This document shows positions 29,080 to 38,000 of a stretch of DNA of 64,000 nt, piece by piece. Numbering within the stretch: position 1 is the stretch's first letter; each line of letters opens with the position of its first letter. The position numbers were made by a program, and so were the translations under genes. Source of the stretch: Maioricimonas rarisocia (GTDB lineage: Bacteria > Planctomycetota > Planctomycetia > Planctomycetales > Planctomycetaceae); assembly GCF_007747795.1 (NCBI RefSeq), contig NZ_CP036275.1, positions 5,076,001 to 5,140,000 on the forward strand, written 5' to 3'. Below the pieces are notes generated by a model that made no database searches, was not told the DNA's origin, and saw only the letters and a list, made by a program, of their open reading frames with translations.

Positions 29080-30450
29080 TTAATCTGAGCTCTCCCGCCG
29101 GGGATCGGTCTTCAGAATGATCTCGTCGATACCGCTCTGATTGAACCCTTTATAGCCATCGTCACGCTGCAGGATCTCGAGGTGCGAACCGAGGGCACCG
29201 CTGCGGCGGAACTGTTCGGCAGACTCGGAAGGGATCAATCCCTCGTCGAGCAGCCGCTGAATGCGTTCCGGCGCGACCCGCCATTTTTCGCCTCGGGTGA
29301 ATGCCTGCCGCAGATAGGGGAGATCGGTAAACGGCTGCATCGTTTCGACGCCCAGCTCCCGCAGCTGCGCGCGGGCCGCATCGAAGTCGAACTGACATTC
29401 CAGATGGTGCATGCCGGCTTCGAGAAACGCTTCCCCATGCAGGCGGCACCACAGCCCGACTGTTCCCAGTTCCGCCCATGGTGCCAGTGGCTCGTGCGAA
29501 AAGTCTTCCAGTACCTCGTCGGGAGCGAGGTCGACGTCGGCAAAGATCACGATGCCACAATCGGGCTGTTCGAGAACCTGCGCGCCCCAGCCGGCCGTCT
29601 CGCCTGCGTAGAACCGTTCGCGGCAGACGAACCCCAATTGTTCAAGGACTGCGACGAGGTCGGTGAACGCTTCGCGACTGGAGCGGTACGTGTGATGGTC
29701 GTGGTTCGCCCAGCCGAGCCCCAGCCGGTCCTGCCGGGCTTTCTGGATACGTGCAGCCGCATTCCGTGACTGCCAGTATTCACGCTCGGCGCGAAAGAAC
29801 AGATCACACGTGCGGGCAACACCGAGGTCATCGATGGCGCGGGCGATCAGCCGTCGAGCATGCTCGAAACCTTCCTGCATCGTTTCGAAGTGTCGTTGAC
29901 GAAGCTTCAGCGCCTCTGCATGGCGGACGACCGCATTGACACGATCCGGTTCAATCGTCTCCGGACCGAATCCGCGGCTCCCGTGCCGCGCGATCACCCA
30001 GCATTCGCTTCCCTCCCGCACATCGACGCGGGCCCGCCGTACCGCTGCCAGTGGATCCCCATCGATCAGAGAACTTCCCGCAAGATCGTTGGCATGCAGA
30101 AAATCGGCAGCCGACTCGACCTTGAGAAACAGCTGCGATGGTCCGCCGCCACGGACGACGACCGGCGGGAACATCCCCCGATCGTTTCTCCACAGAGTCC
30201 CCCCGTTCGACTGGTCGAGAACGAATCCTGCCGCTTCGAGACGGGTGGTCACGTTGCCATCCGCGACGACAATGTGGTCCACCCAGTCAACAATTCGCGT
30301 GCCGGTTTCATCCCGCAGACGGCCCGCGAAGTGACTGATCCAGTCAGACGTCGCAAGAAACTCCTTCAGCAACCCGGAAACCAGTGCGGCCGCTGCCGGT
30401 TGGGGGTCCCAGCGAATGGCGGCGACGTCTTCGGCTTGATGCGAGGACAT
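29080..30450 (-). CDS. VOC-like protein resembling DUF1338 / 2-oxoadipate dioxygenase-decarboxylase (HglS)
   Basis: This is a 456-residue protein. The C-terminal half fits the DUF1338/HglS pattern: NHDHHTYRSS (His252/253) followed by a VOC-type helix-strand unit, then MHHLECQFDFDAARAQL, and finally GSHLEILQRDDGYKG (Glu425) and FNQSGIDEIILKTDP. The N-terminal half also has a VOC-like strand with VDHIVVADG (His59). HglS is a non-haem Fe(II) enzyme that turns 2-oxoadipate into 2-hydroxyglutarate in lysine breakdown; HglS is about the same length. The assignment rests on this pattern and on the divergent saccharopine dehydrogenase/ALDH7 genes, so treat it as tentative. The ATG at 30450 is chosen because an upstream TTG at 30525 would run through the divergent promoter. 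Confidence 0.5.
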   Translation of the reverse strand: MSSHQAEDVAAIRWDPQPAAAALVSGLLKEFLATSDWISHFAGRLRDETGTRIVDWVDHIVVADGNVTTRLEAAGFVLDQSNGGTLWRNDRGMFPPVVVRGGGPSQLFLKVESAADFLHANDLAGSSLIDGDPLAAVRRARVDVREGSECWVIARHGSRGFGPETIEPDRVNAVVRHAEALKLRQRHFETMQEGFEHARRLIARAIDDLGVARTCDLFFRAEREYWQSRNAAARIQKARQDRLGLGWANHDHHTYRSSREAFTDLVAVLEQLGFVCRERFYAGETAGWGAQVLEQPDCGIVIFADVDLAPDEVLEDFSHEPLAPWAELGTVGLWCRLHGEAFLEAGMHHLECQFDFDAARAQLRELGVETMQPFTDLPYLRQAFTRGEKWRVAPERIQRLLDEGLIPSESAEQFRRSGALGSHLEILQRDDGYKGFNQSGIDEIILKTDPRRESSD

Positions 30451-30514
30451 GAGGGTCCAGACTCCGAATCGGGTGCCGTCAGCAATGATCTGCTCGGCAG
30501 TCACTGTCCGGCGG

Positions 30515-30520
30515 TATAAT
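30515..30520 (+). promoter_or_regulatory. Consensus -10 hexamer TATAAT for the lysine genes
   Basis: A perfect TATAAT lies 68 nt upstream of the saccharopine dehydrogenase ATG, in the 137-nt divergent gap. No good TTGACA is seen at 16-18 nt spacing, so recognition may need an activator. Its position also argues against the longer TTG start of the minus-strand gene. Confidence 0.4.
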
Positions 30521-30587
30521 GACAACGGACGCGATCGCGATCATCCCGTCCCTTTCAATCTCCATTCTACCCGTGCGGAGCAAGGGA

Positions 30588-31715
30588 ATGAGACGAGTCC
30601 TTCTGTTGGGAGCGGGAAAGATCGGCCGGATGATCGCGCGACTCCTGGTCGACAGCGGCGATTACGACCTTTGCGTGGCGGACGTCAGCTCTGCCGCACT
30701 CGAGCGCCTGCAGCAGCGACTCGACGTCGACACCCTCACGCTTGATGCAGGCGATCCGCAGGCACTGCGGCGGGCCATCGAGCCACGCGAAGCGGTCGTC
30801 TCAGCACTCAGCTACCGCGACAATCCGGCCGTTGCCAAGGCGGCACTCGAAACGGGTGTCAGCTACTTCGATCTGTCGGAAGATGTGAAGACATCGCACC
30901 TGGTCCACAGCCTCTCGCAGAACACGCGCGACGGGCAGATCATGATGCCGCAATGCGGGCTGGCCCCCGGCTTCATCTCCATGATTGCCGCTCACCTGGC
31001 CGCGCAGTTCGATTCCCTCGACAGCGTCCGGATGCGCGTCGGGGCGCTGCCGAAGTACCCCAACAACGTTCTGAAGTATAACCTCACCTGGTCGACCGAT
31101 GGGCTGATCAACGAATACTGCAATCCGTGCGAAGCGGTGCACAACGGCGAGCGCCGGGATCTGCTTCCACTCGAAGGACTCGAATCGTTCTCGCTCGATG
31201 GCGTGACCTACGAGGCCTTCAACACCTCGGGCGGTCTGGGGACTCTCTGCGACTCGCTGGAAGGTCGCGTCCGGGAGCTGAACTACAAGACAATCCGGTA
31301 CCCCGGACACCGTGACCTGATGGCATTTCTGCTGCAGGATCTGCGTCTGCGGGAACGCCGCGACGATTTCCAGGAGATCCTCGAAACGGCTCTGCCCATC
31401 ACGTTCCAGGATGTCGCGATTACGTTCTGCACCGTCGCCGGTCAGCGGCGTGGGCAATTCGTGCAGATCTCCGATGCCCGCAAGGTCTACCATCAGATGA
31501 TCGGCGGCGAAATGTGGAGTGCCATTCAGGTGACCACCGCCGGCAGCCTGTGCGCGGTGCTCGATCTGTTCTTCGATGGACAGTTGCCACAGACCGGTTT
31601 TGTAAAGCAGGAACAGGTTCCGTTCGAACCGTTCCTGCAGAATCGTTTCGGTCGATACTTCAACGTGGACGGAGCCGCTCACGCCGCCAGCGCCGACGGT
31701 CCCGCTCCTGAGTGA
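30588..31715 (+). CDS. Saccharopine dehydrogenase family protein (LYS9/SDH-like)
   Basis: This is a 375-residue protein. An N-terminal Rossmann fold starts MRRVLLLGAGKIGRM (GxGxxG at 8-13). It is followed by DVSSAALERL, ALSYRDNPAVAKAALETGVSY and MMPQCGLAPGFISMIA, the catalytic/substrate half typical of saccharopine reductase. The start at 30588 is preferred because GGAG lies 7 nt upstream and the Rossmann fold begins at once. An upstream in-frame codon adds a non-homologous stretch. In the degradative direction the enzyme cleaves saccharopine to glutamate and aminoadipate semialdehyde, the substrate of the ALDH7 protein encoded 14 nt downstream. No lysine-ketoglutarate reductase domain is fused. 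Confidence 0.8.
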   Translation: MRRVLLLGAGKIGRMIARLLVDSGDYDLCVADVSSAALERLQQRLDVDTLTLDAGDPQALRRAIEPREAVVSALSYRDNPAVAKAALETGVSYFDLSEDVKTSHLVHSLSQNTRDGQIMMPQCGLAPGFISMIAAHLAAQFDSLDSVRMRVGALPKYPNNVLKYNLTWSTDGLINEYCNPCEAVHNGERRDLLPLEGLESFSLDGVTYEAFNTSGGLGTLCDSLEGRVRELNYKTIRYPGHRDLMAFLLQDLRLRERRDDFQEILETALPITFQDVAITFCTVAGQRRGQFVQISDARKVYHQMIGGEMWSAIQVTTAGSLCAVLDLFFDGQLPQTGFVKQEQVPFEPFLQNRFGRYFNVDGAAHAASADGPAPE

Positions 31716-31729
31716 GAGGATGGAACGCG

Positions 31730-33271
31730 ATGAGCAGAGACGTTCGCACGATTCTCGAGTCACTCGGAGTCCCCACGGATCTCGAGCCGATTGCGGTCGG
31801 CAACGAGTGGCGCACGGGGAGCGGTCCCGAACTGCAGGTGACCTCTCCGATCGACGGCAAGCCGCTCGCACAGTTCACAGCCGCCGCTGCGAATGACGTT
31901 ACGGAGGTCGTCACCGCCGCGGAGGAGTCATTCCGCGGCTGGCGGACCGTCCCCGGTCCCAGGCGGGGCGAACTCGTGCGACAGATCGGCAACCGCCTGC
32001 GGGAACAGAAGGAAGCACTGGCCACGATCGTTTCGCTCGAGGTCGGCAAAATCACGCAAGAAGCGCTGGGCGAAGTGCAGGAGATGATCGACATCTGTGA
32101 CTTCGCCGTCGGCCTGAGCCGGCAACTCTACGGACTGACGATCGCGAGCGAGCGTCCCTCACATCGGCTGATGGAGCAGTGGCATCCCCTGGGGCCGATC
32201 GGCGTCATCACGGCGTTCAATTTCCCCGTCGCGGTCTGGGCCTGGAACGCCATGCTGGCCTTCGTCTGCGGCGACCCGGTCATCTGGAAGCCGTCCGAGA
32301 AAGCGCCCCTTTGCGCGATGGCCTGCCAGGGGATCGCTGCCTCGGTCATCGCAGACTTCGACGACGCTCCGCCTGCATTGAGTAATCTCATCATCGGTGC
32401 AGACCGCTCGGTGGGAGAAGCCGTCGTCGATGCGCCGCAGCTGCCTCTCATCTCGGCCACCGGATCCGTCCCCATGGGGCGGGCCGTCGGACAGCGCGTC
32501 GCGGCCAGACTGGGACGCTGCCTGCTCGAGCTCGGCGGCAACAACGGCATGATCGTCGCTCCTTCGGCCGATCTCGAACTGACGGTCCGCTCGGCTGTTT
32601 TCGCCGCAGCCGGGACCTGCGGCCAGCGATGCACGACGCTACGTCGACTGATCGTGCACGAAAAGGTGTACGACGAGATCCTGAAGCAACTGATCTCCCT
32701 GTACGGCCGACTCCCCATCGGCGATCCGACGGAGCAGGGTGTTCTTGTCGGACCGCTTATCGACGGGGATGCCTTCGAATCGATGCAGCAGGCGCTGGCC
32801 GAAGCAAAGCAGCAGGGGGGCATGGTTCACTTCGGCGAACGCGTGACGGAGGGGGTTCCCGAAGGAGGACTCTACGTCCGACCGGCAATCGTCGAGATCC
32901 AGTCCGAGGCGCCGATCGTCCGGCAGGAGACCTTTGCCCCGATCCTGTACATCCTCCGCTACCGGGACTTCGAGGAGGCGATCGCGATTCACAACGACGT
33001 GCCGCAGGGACTCTCGTCAGCCGTCATGACCAACGACGTCCGCGAAGCCGAACGGTTCTGTTCACCGGCCGGTTCGGACTGCGGTATCGTCAACGTGAAC
33101 GTCGGCCCGAGCGGAGCGGAGATCGGCGGCGCGTTCGGAGGCGAAAAGGAGACCGGCGGCGGTCGTGAGTCGGGCTCGGACGCATGGAAGAACTACATGC
33201 GCCGCACCACGAACACGATCAACTATTCCTCCGACCTGCCGCTGGCCCAGGGGATCCGGTTCGATGTGTAG
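31730..33271 (+). CDS. ALDH7-family aldehyde dehydrogenase (antiquitin-type aminoadipate semialdehyde dehydrogenase)
   Basis: This is a 513-residue NAD-dependent aldehyde dehydrogenase. The catalytic Cys301 is in GTCGQRCTTLRRL, and the general base Glu267 is in CLLELGGNNGMIV. The C-terminus carries the ALDH7 fingerprint: GSDCGIVNVNVGPSGAEIGG, AFGGEKETGGGRESGSDAWK, NYMRRTTNTINYS and LPLAQGI. This is very close to human ALDH7A1 (antiquitin), which oxidises alpha-aminoadipate semialdehyde. The start ATG at 31730 has GAGAGGA about 9 nt upstream. It follows saccharopine dehydrogenase by 14 nt and is presumably co-transcribed. Its last 53 nt overlap the 3' end of the convergent phosphofructokinase gene. 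Confidence 0.92.
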   Translation: MSRDVRTILESLGVPTDLEPIAVGNEWRTGSGPELQVTSPIDGKPLAQFTAAAANDVTEVVTAAEESFRGWRTVPGPRRGELVRQIGNRLREQKEALATIVSLEVGKITQEALGEVQEMIDICDFAVGLSRQLYGLTIASERPSHRLMEQWHPLGPIGVITAFNFPVAVWAWNAMLAFVCGDPVIWKPSEKAPLCAMACQGIAASVIADFDDAPPALSNLIIGADRSVGEAVVDAPQLPLISATGSVPMGRAVGQRVAARLGRCLLELGGNNGMIVAPSADLELTVRSAVFAAAGTCGQRCTTLRRLIVHEKVYDEILKQLISLYGRLPIGDPTEQGVLVGPLIDGDAFESMQQALAEAKQQGGMVHFGERVTEGVPEGGLYVRPAIVEIQSEAPIVRQETFAPILYILRYRDFEEAIAIHNDVPQGLSSAVMTNDVREAERFCSPAGSDCGIVNVNVGPSGAEIGGAFGGEKETGGGRESGSDAWKNYMRRTTNTINYSSDLPLAQGIRFDV

Positions 33272-34484
33272 GCGGCCTCAGGCCCGTCACTGCAGCTGCG
33301 GGTCGACGACCGGAGACTCCGCCGGCCGATGCGGATTCGATGTTGGCGTCATCGAGCTGCTCGTGCGACTTCATGAACGGGGATGTTCCGGGCGGGTATT
33401 GACCGAAACTGACGCCCAGTGCGCGGGCCGCGACGACCGCCGAGCTGTCGGAAGTGACCCGGCTGATCTGGTGCACGGCATCGAGAATGCTGACGCTTTC
33501 GATCGACGGAGGATGGTAGCTGACCATCTGCCCGAACTTTTCTTCGAGCACCAGCCGAAGAGCATGCGCCCCGAACTGCGTCGCCAGCACGCGGTCAAAG
33601 TTGGTCGGCGGACCGCCGCGCTGGAGATGGCCAAGGACGACAACACGCGTCTCCCGCCGCAACCTCAGTTCCAGTTCCTGCGCGACCATGTGTCCGATGC
33701 CGCCCAGTTGAGCCTGGCCCGTGCCATCCCCGTCACGCTGCGTGACCATCCCGCCGCCGGGCAGTTCCGCACCTTCGGCAACCACGATCAGCGAGAACCG
33801 CTTCCCCTCATTCTCCCGGTCGAGAATCTTCTGGCAGACGTTCTCGAAGGTCCATGGAATCTCGGGAATGAGAATCACAGATGCTCCGCCGGCGATTCCG
33901 GCATGCAGTCCGATCCAGCCGGCGTGACGTCCCATGACTTCGAGAACCATGATCCGGTCGTGGCTCTGGGCGGTCGTATGCAGGCGGTCCATCGCATCGG
34001 TCGCGCACGCAACCGCGCTGTCGAAACCGAATGTGAACGCTGTCGACGAGAGATCGTTGTCGATCGTCTTCGGAACACCGACGACCGGAATGCCAAACTC
34101 GTGGAATTGCTGCGCAACCGCGAGGGAGCCGTCGCCGCCGATGCAGATCAATCCCGAGATGTTCAGCTGGTCCAGCGTGCGCTCGACGCCGCGGAGCAGT
34201 TCCGGGTCGAGGTCGAGGCGGTCCTCGACGCCGACTCGGGCGGCAAAGCGTCCCTTGTTGGTCGAGCCCAGAATCGTGCCGCCACGATTGATGATCCCCG
34301 AGGTGTTGCGCGTGTCGAGTGGCAGGTAGTTGACCGGGTCAACGAGCCCCTCGAAACCTCTGCGGAATCCGACGACGTCGCACTTCAGGCGCGCCGCCGA
34401 CTTTACGACGCCCCGAATCACGGCATTCAGGCCGGGGCAATCGCCACCGGACGTCAGGACACCAATTCGTTTGGTGTGAGCCAT
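33219..34484 (-). CDS. 6-phosphofructokinase family protein
   Basis: This 421-residue enzyme phosphorylates fructose 6-phosphate in glycolysis. Motifs are VLTSGGDCPGLNAVIRG (donor phosphate binding), ICIGGDGSLAVAQ (Gly119 at the ATP/PPi-discriminating site), PKTIDNDLSSTAFTFGF (Lys139 and catalytic Asp142), and MGRHAGWIGLHAGIAGGA. GGDGS together with PKTIDND is a mixed signature: ATP enzymes such as E. coli PfkA have Gly-Gly, and classical PPi enzymes have Asp-Lys. The phosphate donor is therefore uncertain. The start at 34484 has AGGAG about 9 nt upstream; in-frame sequence to 34565 is extra. The C-terminal ~45 residues are low in conservation signals and overlap the ALDH gene. Confidence 0.9.
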   Translation of the reverse strand: MAHTKRIGVLTSGGDCPGLNAVIRGVVKSAARLKCDVVGFRRGFEGLVDPVNYLPLDTRNTSGIINRGGTILGSTNKGRFAARVGVEDRLDLDPELLRGVERTLDQLNISGLICIGGDGSLAVAQQFHEFGIPVVGVPKTIDNDLSSTAFTFGFDSAVACATDAMDRLHTTAQSHDRIMVLEVMGRHAGWIGLHAGIAGGASVILIPEIPWTFENVCQKILDRENEGKRFSLIVVAEGAELPGGGMVTQRDGDGTGQAQLGGIGHMVAQELELRLRRETRVVVLGHLQRGGPPTNFDRVLATQFGAHALRLVLEEKFGQMVSYHPPSIESVSILDAVHQISRVTSDSSAVVAARALGVSFGQYPPGTSPFMKSHEQLDDANIESASAGGVSGRRPAAAVTGLRPPTHRTGSPGPAAGRRNS

Positions 34485-34654
34485 CTCACCTGCTCCTTGT
34501 CGTGCTGCTGCCCGCAGACGGTCGAGAAATGCAGTCGTGGCGCCGGGATCATACGCGCCATGCACACTTCAACGCGAGATGACTTTGCGTGGCGCGGTAG
34601 ACGGTAAGCGTCGGCCCCGCAAGTCGAGCTATCAGCGGGCAGCAGTCTGTTGAC

Positions 34655-34673
34655 CTGGCAGTCACTCTGCCAG
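34655..34673. repeat. Perfect 7-bp hairpin
   Basis: CTGGCAG-TCACT-CTGCCAG forms a 7-bp stem with a 5-nt loop, 171 nt upstream of the PFK start. No T run follows on either strand. It is a possible leader structure or operator of the PFK gene. Confidence 0.4.
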
Positions 34674-34773
34674 ATCCTGCGACGGTATACCGGAAGCGAG
34701 CGCGAGCGCCGCGCGAGTGGAGTCGATCAGCAGAGCGGTCTTGCTCGAAATCGATGAAGACTGCCCGCTTACG

Positions 34774-34808
34774 GGAGCAACGTCAGTGGGACTGACGTGG
34801 TTGCTTCC
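34774..34808. repeat. Extended hairpin with 3-nt loop
   Basis: ACGTCAGT-GGG-ACTGACGT (34780-34798) is a perfect 8-bp stem. The arms continue outward as GGAGCAA and TTGCTTCC with a small bulge. It is the most stable-looking structure in this gap. Direction and role are not evident, since no T tract follows on either strand. Confidence 0.45.
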
Positions 34809-34855
34809 GAATCGTCAAATCTGTCTTTCTGCCTCCGGACGCCTCAGTGGCGTAA

Positions 34856-34867
34856 CTCATTAATGAG
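34856..34867. promoter_or_regulatory. 12-bp perfect palindrome
   Basis: CTCATTAATGAG is a perfect, AT-rich 12-bp palindrome without spacer, unusual in this GC-rich sequence. It may be an operator for a dimeric regulator, or fortuitous. Confidence 0.3.
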
Positions 34868-34889
34868 CTCTACCCGCGATGGAACCGGG

Positions 34890-34948
34890 TTGTCAAGGAG
34901 AAACCGTCAGATCGAGTCGGGGAACAGTGCCGCTCCCCGACCTGACAA
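34890..34948 (-). terminator. Nested hairpin downstream of the RND gene
   Basis: The core stem TCGGGGA (34917-34923) / TCCCCGA (34934-34940) is enclosed by complementary outer arms TTGTCA (34890-34895) and TGACAA (34943-34948). A second possible arm pair is GTCAG (34906-34910) with CTGAC (34942-34946). It lies about 80 nt after the RND stop in the direction of transcription, so transcript-end formation is plausible. The T content after the core stem is weak (TTTCTCC). Confidence 0.35.
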
Positions 34949-35029
34949 TCCGAAGGCTGCCGCAACGCCGTTCCACACAGGCCCGGCAATCAGGCTCCTC
35001 AAGACGCACTGCACGACGCATCCGACCGG

Positions 35030-38000
35030 CTATTCGTCGCCAACGGCTGTGCCGACGAGTTCACGAGTCGCCTGCCGTGATTCGTCAGCAATGGCCGGCA
35101 TCTCCGGCAGAGTTGCAGGTGGTCTGGCAGACGAAGCGGTATCGTTCTCATCCGAATCGTCCACAACCGGTCGTCTCAAACTGAACAGAATGCTCAGCAG
35201 GACCGGAACCAGAATGATCGTGAAGACCGTCGACACAACGAGTCCCCCCACGACGACGCCTCCCAGACCACGATACAGTTCGCTGCCGGAACCGGGCATC
35301 AGAACCAGCGGCAGCATGCCGCCCACGCTGGTCAGCGTACTCATCATGATCGGCCGCACGCGGGATTCCACGCTCTTCGCGATTGCCTGCCGCGGAGTCA
35401 GGTTCGAAACGTCTTCCCCTTCCTCGGAGCGGCCCTTCATGAAATTGATCGCCTGGTAGACGATCAGAATCGCATTGTTGACCACCACACCGGCCAGAAT
35501 GACGAACCCGAAGATCGTCAGCACGTCCATGTTCTGCACCGGCATGTACCGGTCGGCGACGCTCCAGTAGTGCACGAGCGCGAGGCCCATGAAGCCGCCC
35601 AGCGTTGCCAGAGGCACACTCACCATGATCACCAGCGGATACGTCCAGCTCTGAAACAGGACGACCATCAACAGGTAGACGACCAGCAGGGCCAGAAACA
35701 GCGAACTGCTCAGCGTGCCGGCGATCGTACCGTCACCCAGCAGAATCGTTCTCAGCTGCGCCAGTTCGCCCGCCGAGCCGGCAAGATTCACCTCGACCTG
35801 AGGTGGAATGGCGCCGGCGTCCCGCAACTCCGAAACGAACGCGTTCACCTGATCGACCGCCACCTGCAGAGGCAACCCCTTGGGAGGCGTGAACTGCAGC
35901 GTGACCGCCCGCTGCCGGTCGACCCGCTTGATCTGGTCCGCGGCTCGCACGCGATCGATCGCGGCAAGACTCGGAAGGTCGACGACTTCACCGGTCGGGG
36001 TGGCGAGAGGCAGGTTCTGCAGCGCCTGAGTCGGATGATTGTCCAGCGCTTCCTGCGTGATGATCTTCAGGTCCTTCAGTTCGCCGCCGACGTCGAAGGC
36101 ACGCACCAGCAGCAGACCGTCTCCGGCGGCAGCGACCGCCATGCCGACATCCCGCCGTGTCATGCCGACATCCTGCAGCCGTTCGTCATCCGGCGTGACG
36201 CGGATCTCTGGCGTGGGCAGCAGGAAGTTGGCCGGCTCGGGTGTCACCGACATCGGTCCGAACTCGCCGGCCAGTCGTCCGAAGAGTGCGGCGGCCGAAG
36301 CCGTCACCGAGTCGAGATCGTCGCCGACCACATCCACCTTGATCGCCGAACCGGTCGTTCCCCCCGTCCGGAACAGCGGAAACTGGAACGCGAATCCGAT
36401 CACGTCCGGAGCATTCTCACCGCCGGCTGCCGCATTGAGCAGCGGAATGGCGTCGACGACCCGCTCTTTGTCCTCCGAGATCGCTACCTGGAACACGCGA
36501 CCGTCAAACGCCACGAGGAAGTAATGTTCGAGAGGGGGAGGCAGGACGGTCTCCTCCGAGCCAGGCCCTGCCGGAATCGGTTGCCGCTCGTCTTCGCCGG
36601 ACCACTCGCTTCCCCTCGCAACCGCCTCGACGCCGAACTTGTCGCCAGCCGCTTCCCAAGCCGGCTTGACGACCGCTTCCATCCGCTCGCCAATCTTCGA
36701 GAGCTGCTCGAGGTTGTATCCGGGGGGCGGAATCAACAGGCCAAAGACAATGTTCCGGTTCCCTGTGGGCAGATAGTCGAGCGGCGGCGTCAGTGCCCAG
36801 ATGCCCACTGTCGTGCCCCCAACGAAGACAGCCACCACCGCAATCCGCACCCACCAGCTCCCGATAAGTCGGTAAACGAGACCGCCGACGATCGCGGGAA
36901 TATCGGAGGCGGCCCGAACAAGTTCGACAAGCCGCCCCCATCGCGTCGTGCGACCGGAACGGGACGAACGCGGCTGCGCCTTCGCGGGCCTGAGCAGAAG
37001 ACCGGCCGCCGAGGGAATCACCGTCATCGAGACGACGAAGCTCACCCCGACTGCCGCCATGATCGCCAGCGCGATATCACGAAACAGCTGACCGGCCTTC
37101 TCTTCGATCAGCAGAATGGGGAAAAACACGACGAGCGTGGTGAGGGTCGACGCGAGTACGGCTCCCCCCACTTCTTTCGTTCCCTCGATCGCCGCCTTCT
37201 TGACCGGCTTGCCCATCTGCAGGTGCCGGAAGATGTTCTCGATGACCACAATCGCGTTATCGACGACCATCCCGACCGCGAACGCCATCCCGGCCAGCGA
37301 GATGATGTTCATCGAGCGACCGAGCGCGACCAGGATCACGACGGCGACAATCGACGAAATCGGGATCGCAATCGCGATCACGCCAATCGTCCGCAGCGAG
37401 CGCAGAAACATCAGCAGCGTCAACACGGCCAGCGCACCGCCGGCGACGATGTTGCTCTGCACAAGATCAATCGCGTCCGTCACGTACGTCGTCGAGTCGT
37501 ACGTCTGGACCAGTTCGAGCGTCCCGTCGAGTCCGAGGAGGCGGGCCTGCTGTTCGAGAAGTCCGCCCGGCCGATTCAGTTCAGCGACTTCGGCCTGAAT
37601 GGCGGCCATTGTCTCCAGCAGGTTTCCACCGTTCTCGAGCAGGAAGTTGAAGAACGGCATCAGGTGTCCACGGGCACGGACCCATTCGGTCGGCTCCTTG
37701 TGAGTCTGCACCACCTCGGCGACGTCCCGCAGGTACACCAGGCCGTCAGCATCGCGGCGGATAACGAGATTCTCGACCCACTTCGCATCGCGGAACCGGC
37801 CGACCGAGCGGATGCGGATGTCGCTCTTTCCCTCCGGCAGTTTGCCTCCGGAAAAGTTGCCGTTGTTGTACTGCAGGGCATCCACGAGTTCAGAGTACGT
37901 GATGCCACGCTGCGCGAGCGCGAACGGATCGACACGAATCTGCACTTCCGACTCGCGGGCACCGTTGATGCCGACCTGGGAAATCCCGTTGATCCGCTCG

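Larger units (their letters stand above)
34485..35029. other. Hairpin-rich intergenic region
   Basis: This 545-nt gap between the RND gene end and the PFK start (both minus strand) contains no credible gene. It does contain four separate symmetrical elements, listed individually: perfect hairpins at 34655-34673, 34774-34808 and 34917-34940 and a 12-bp palindrome at 34856-34867. It must hold the terminator of the RND operon and the PFK promoter. Confidence 0.55.

Noticed and set aside
30451-30525. TTG start extending the HglS-like protein
   Set aside because: It would make the divergent TATAAT part of the coding sequence. The length from 30450 already equals that of the family.
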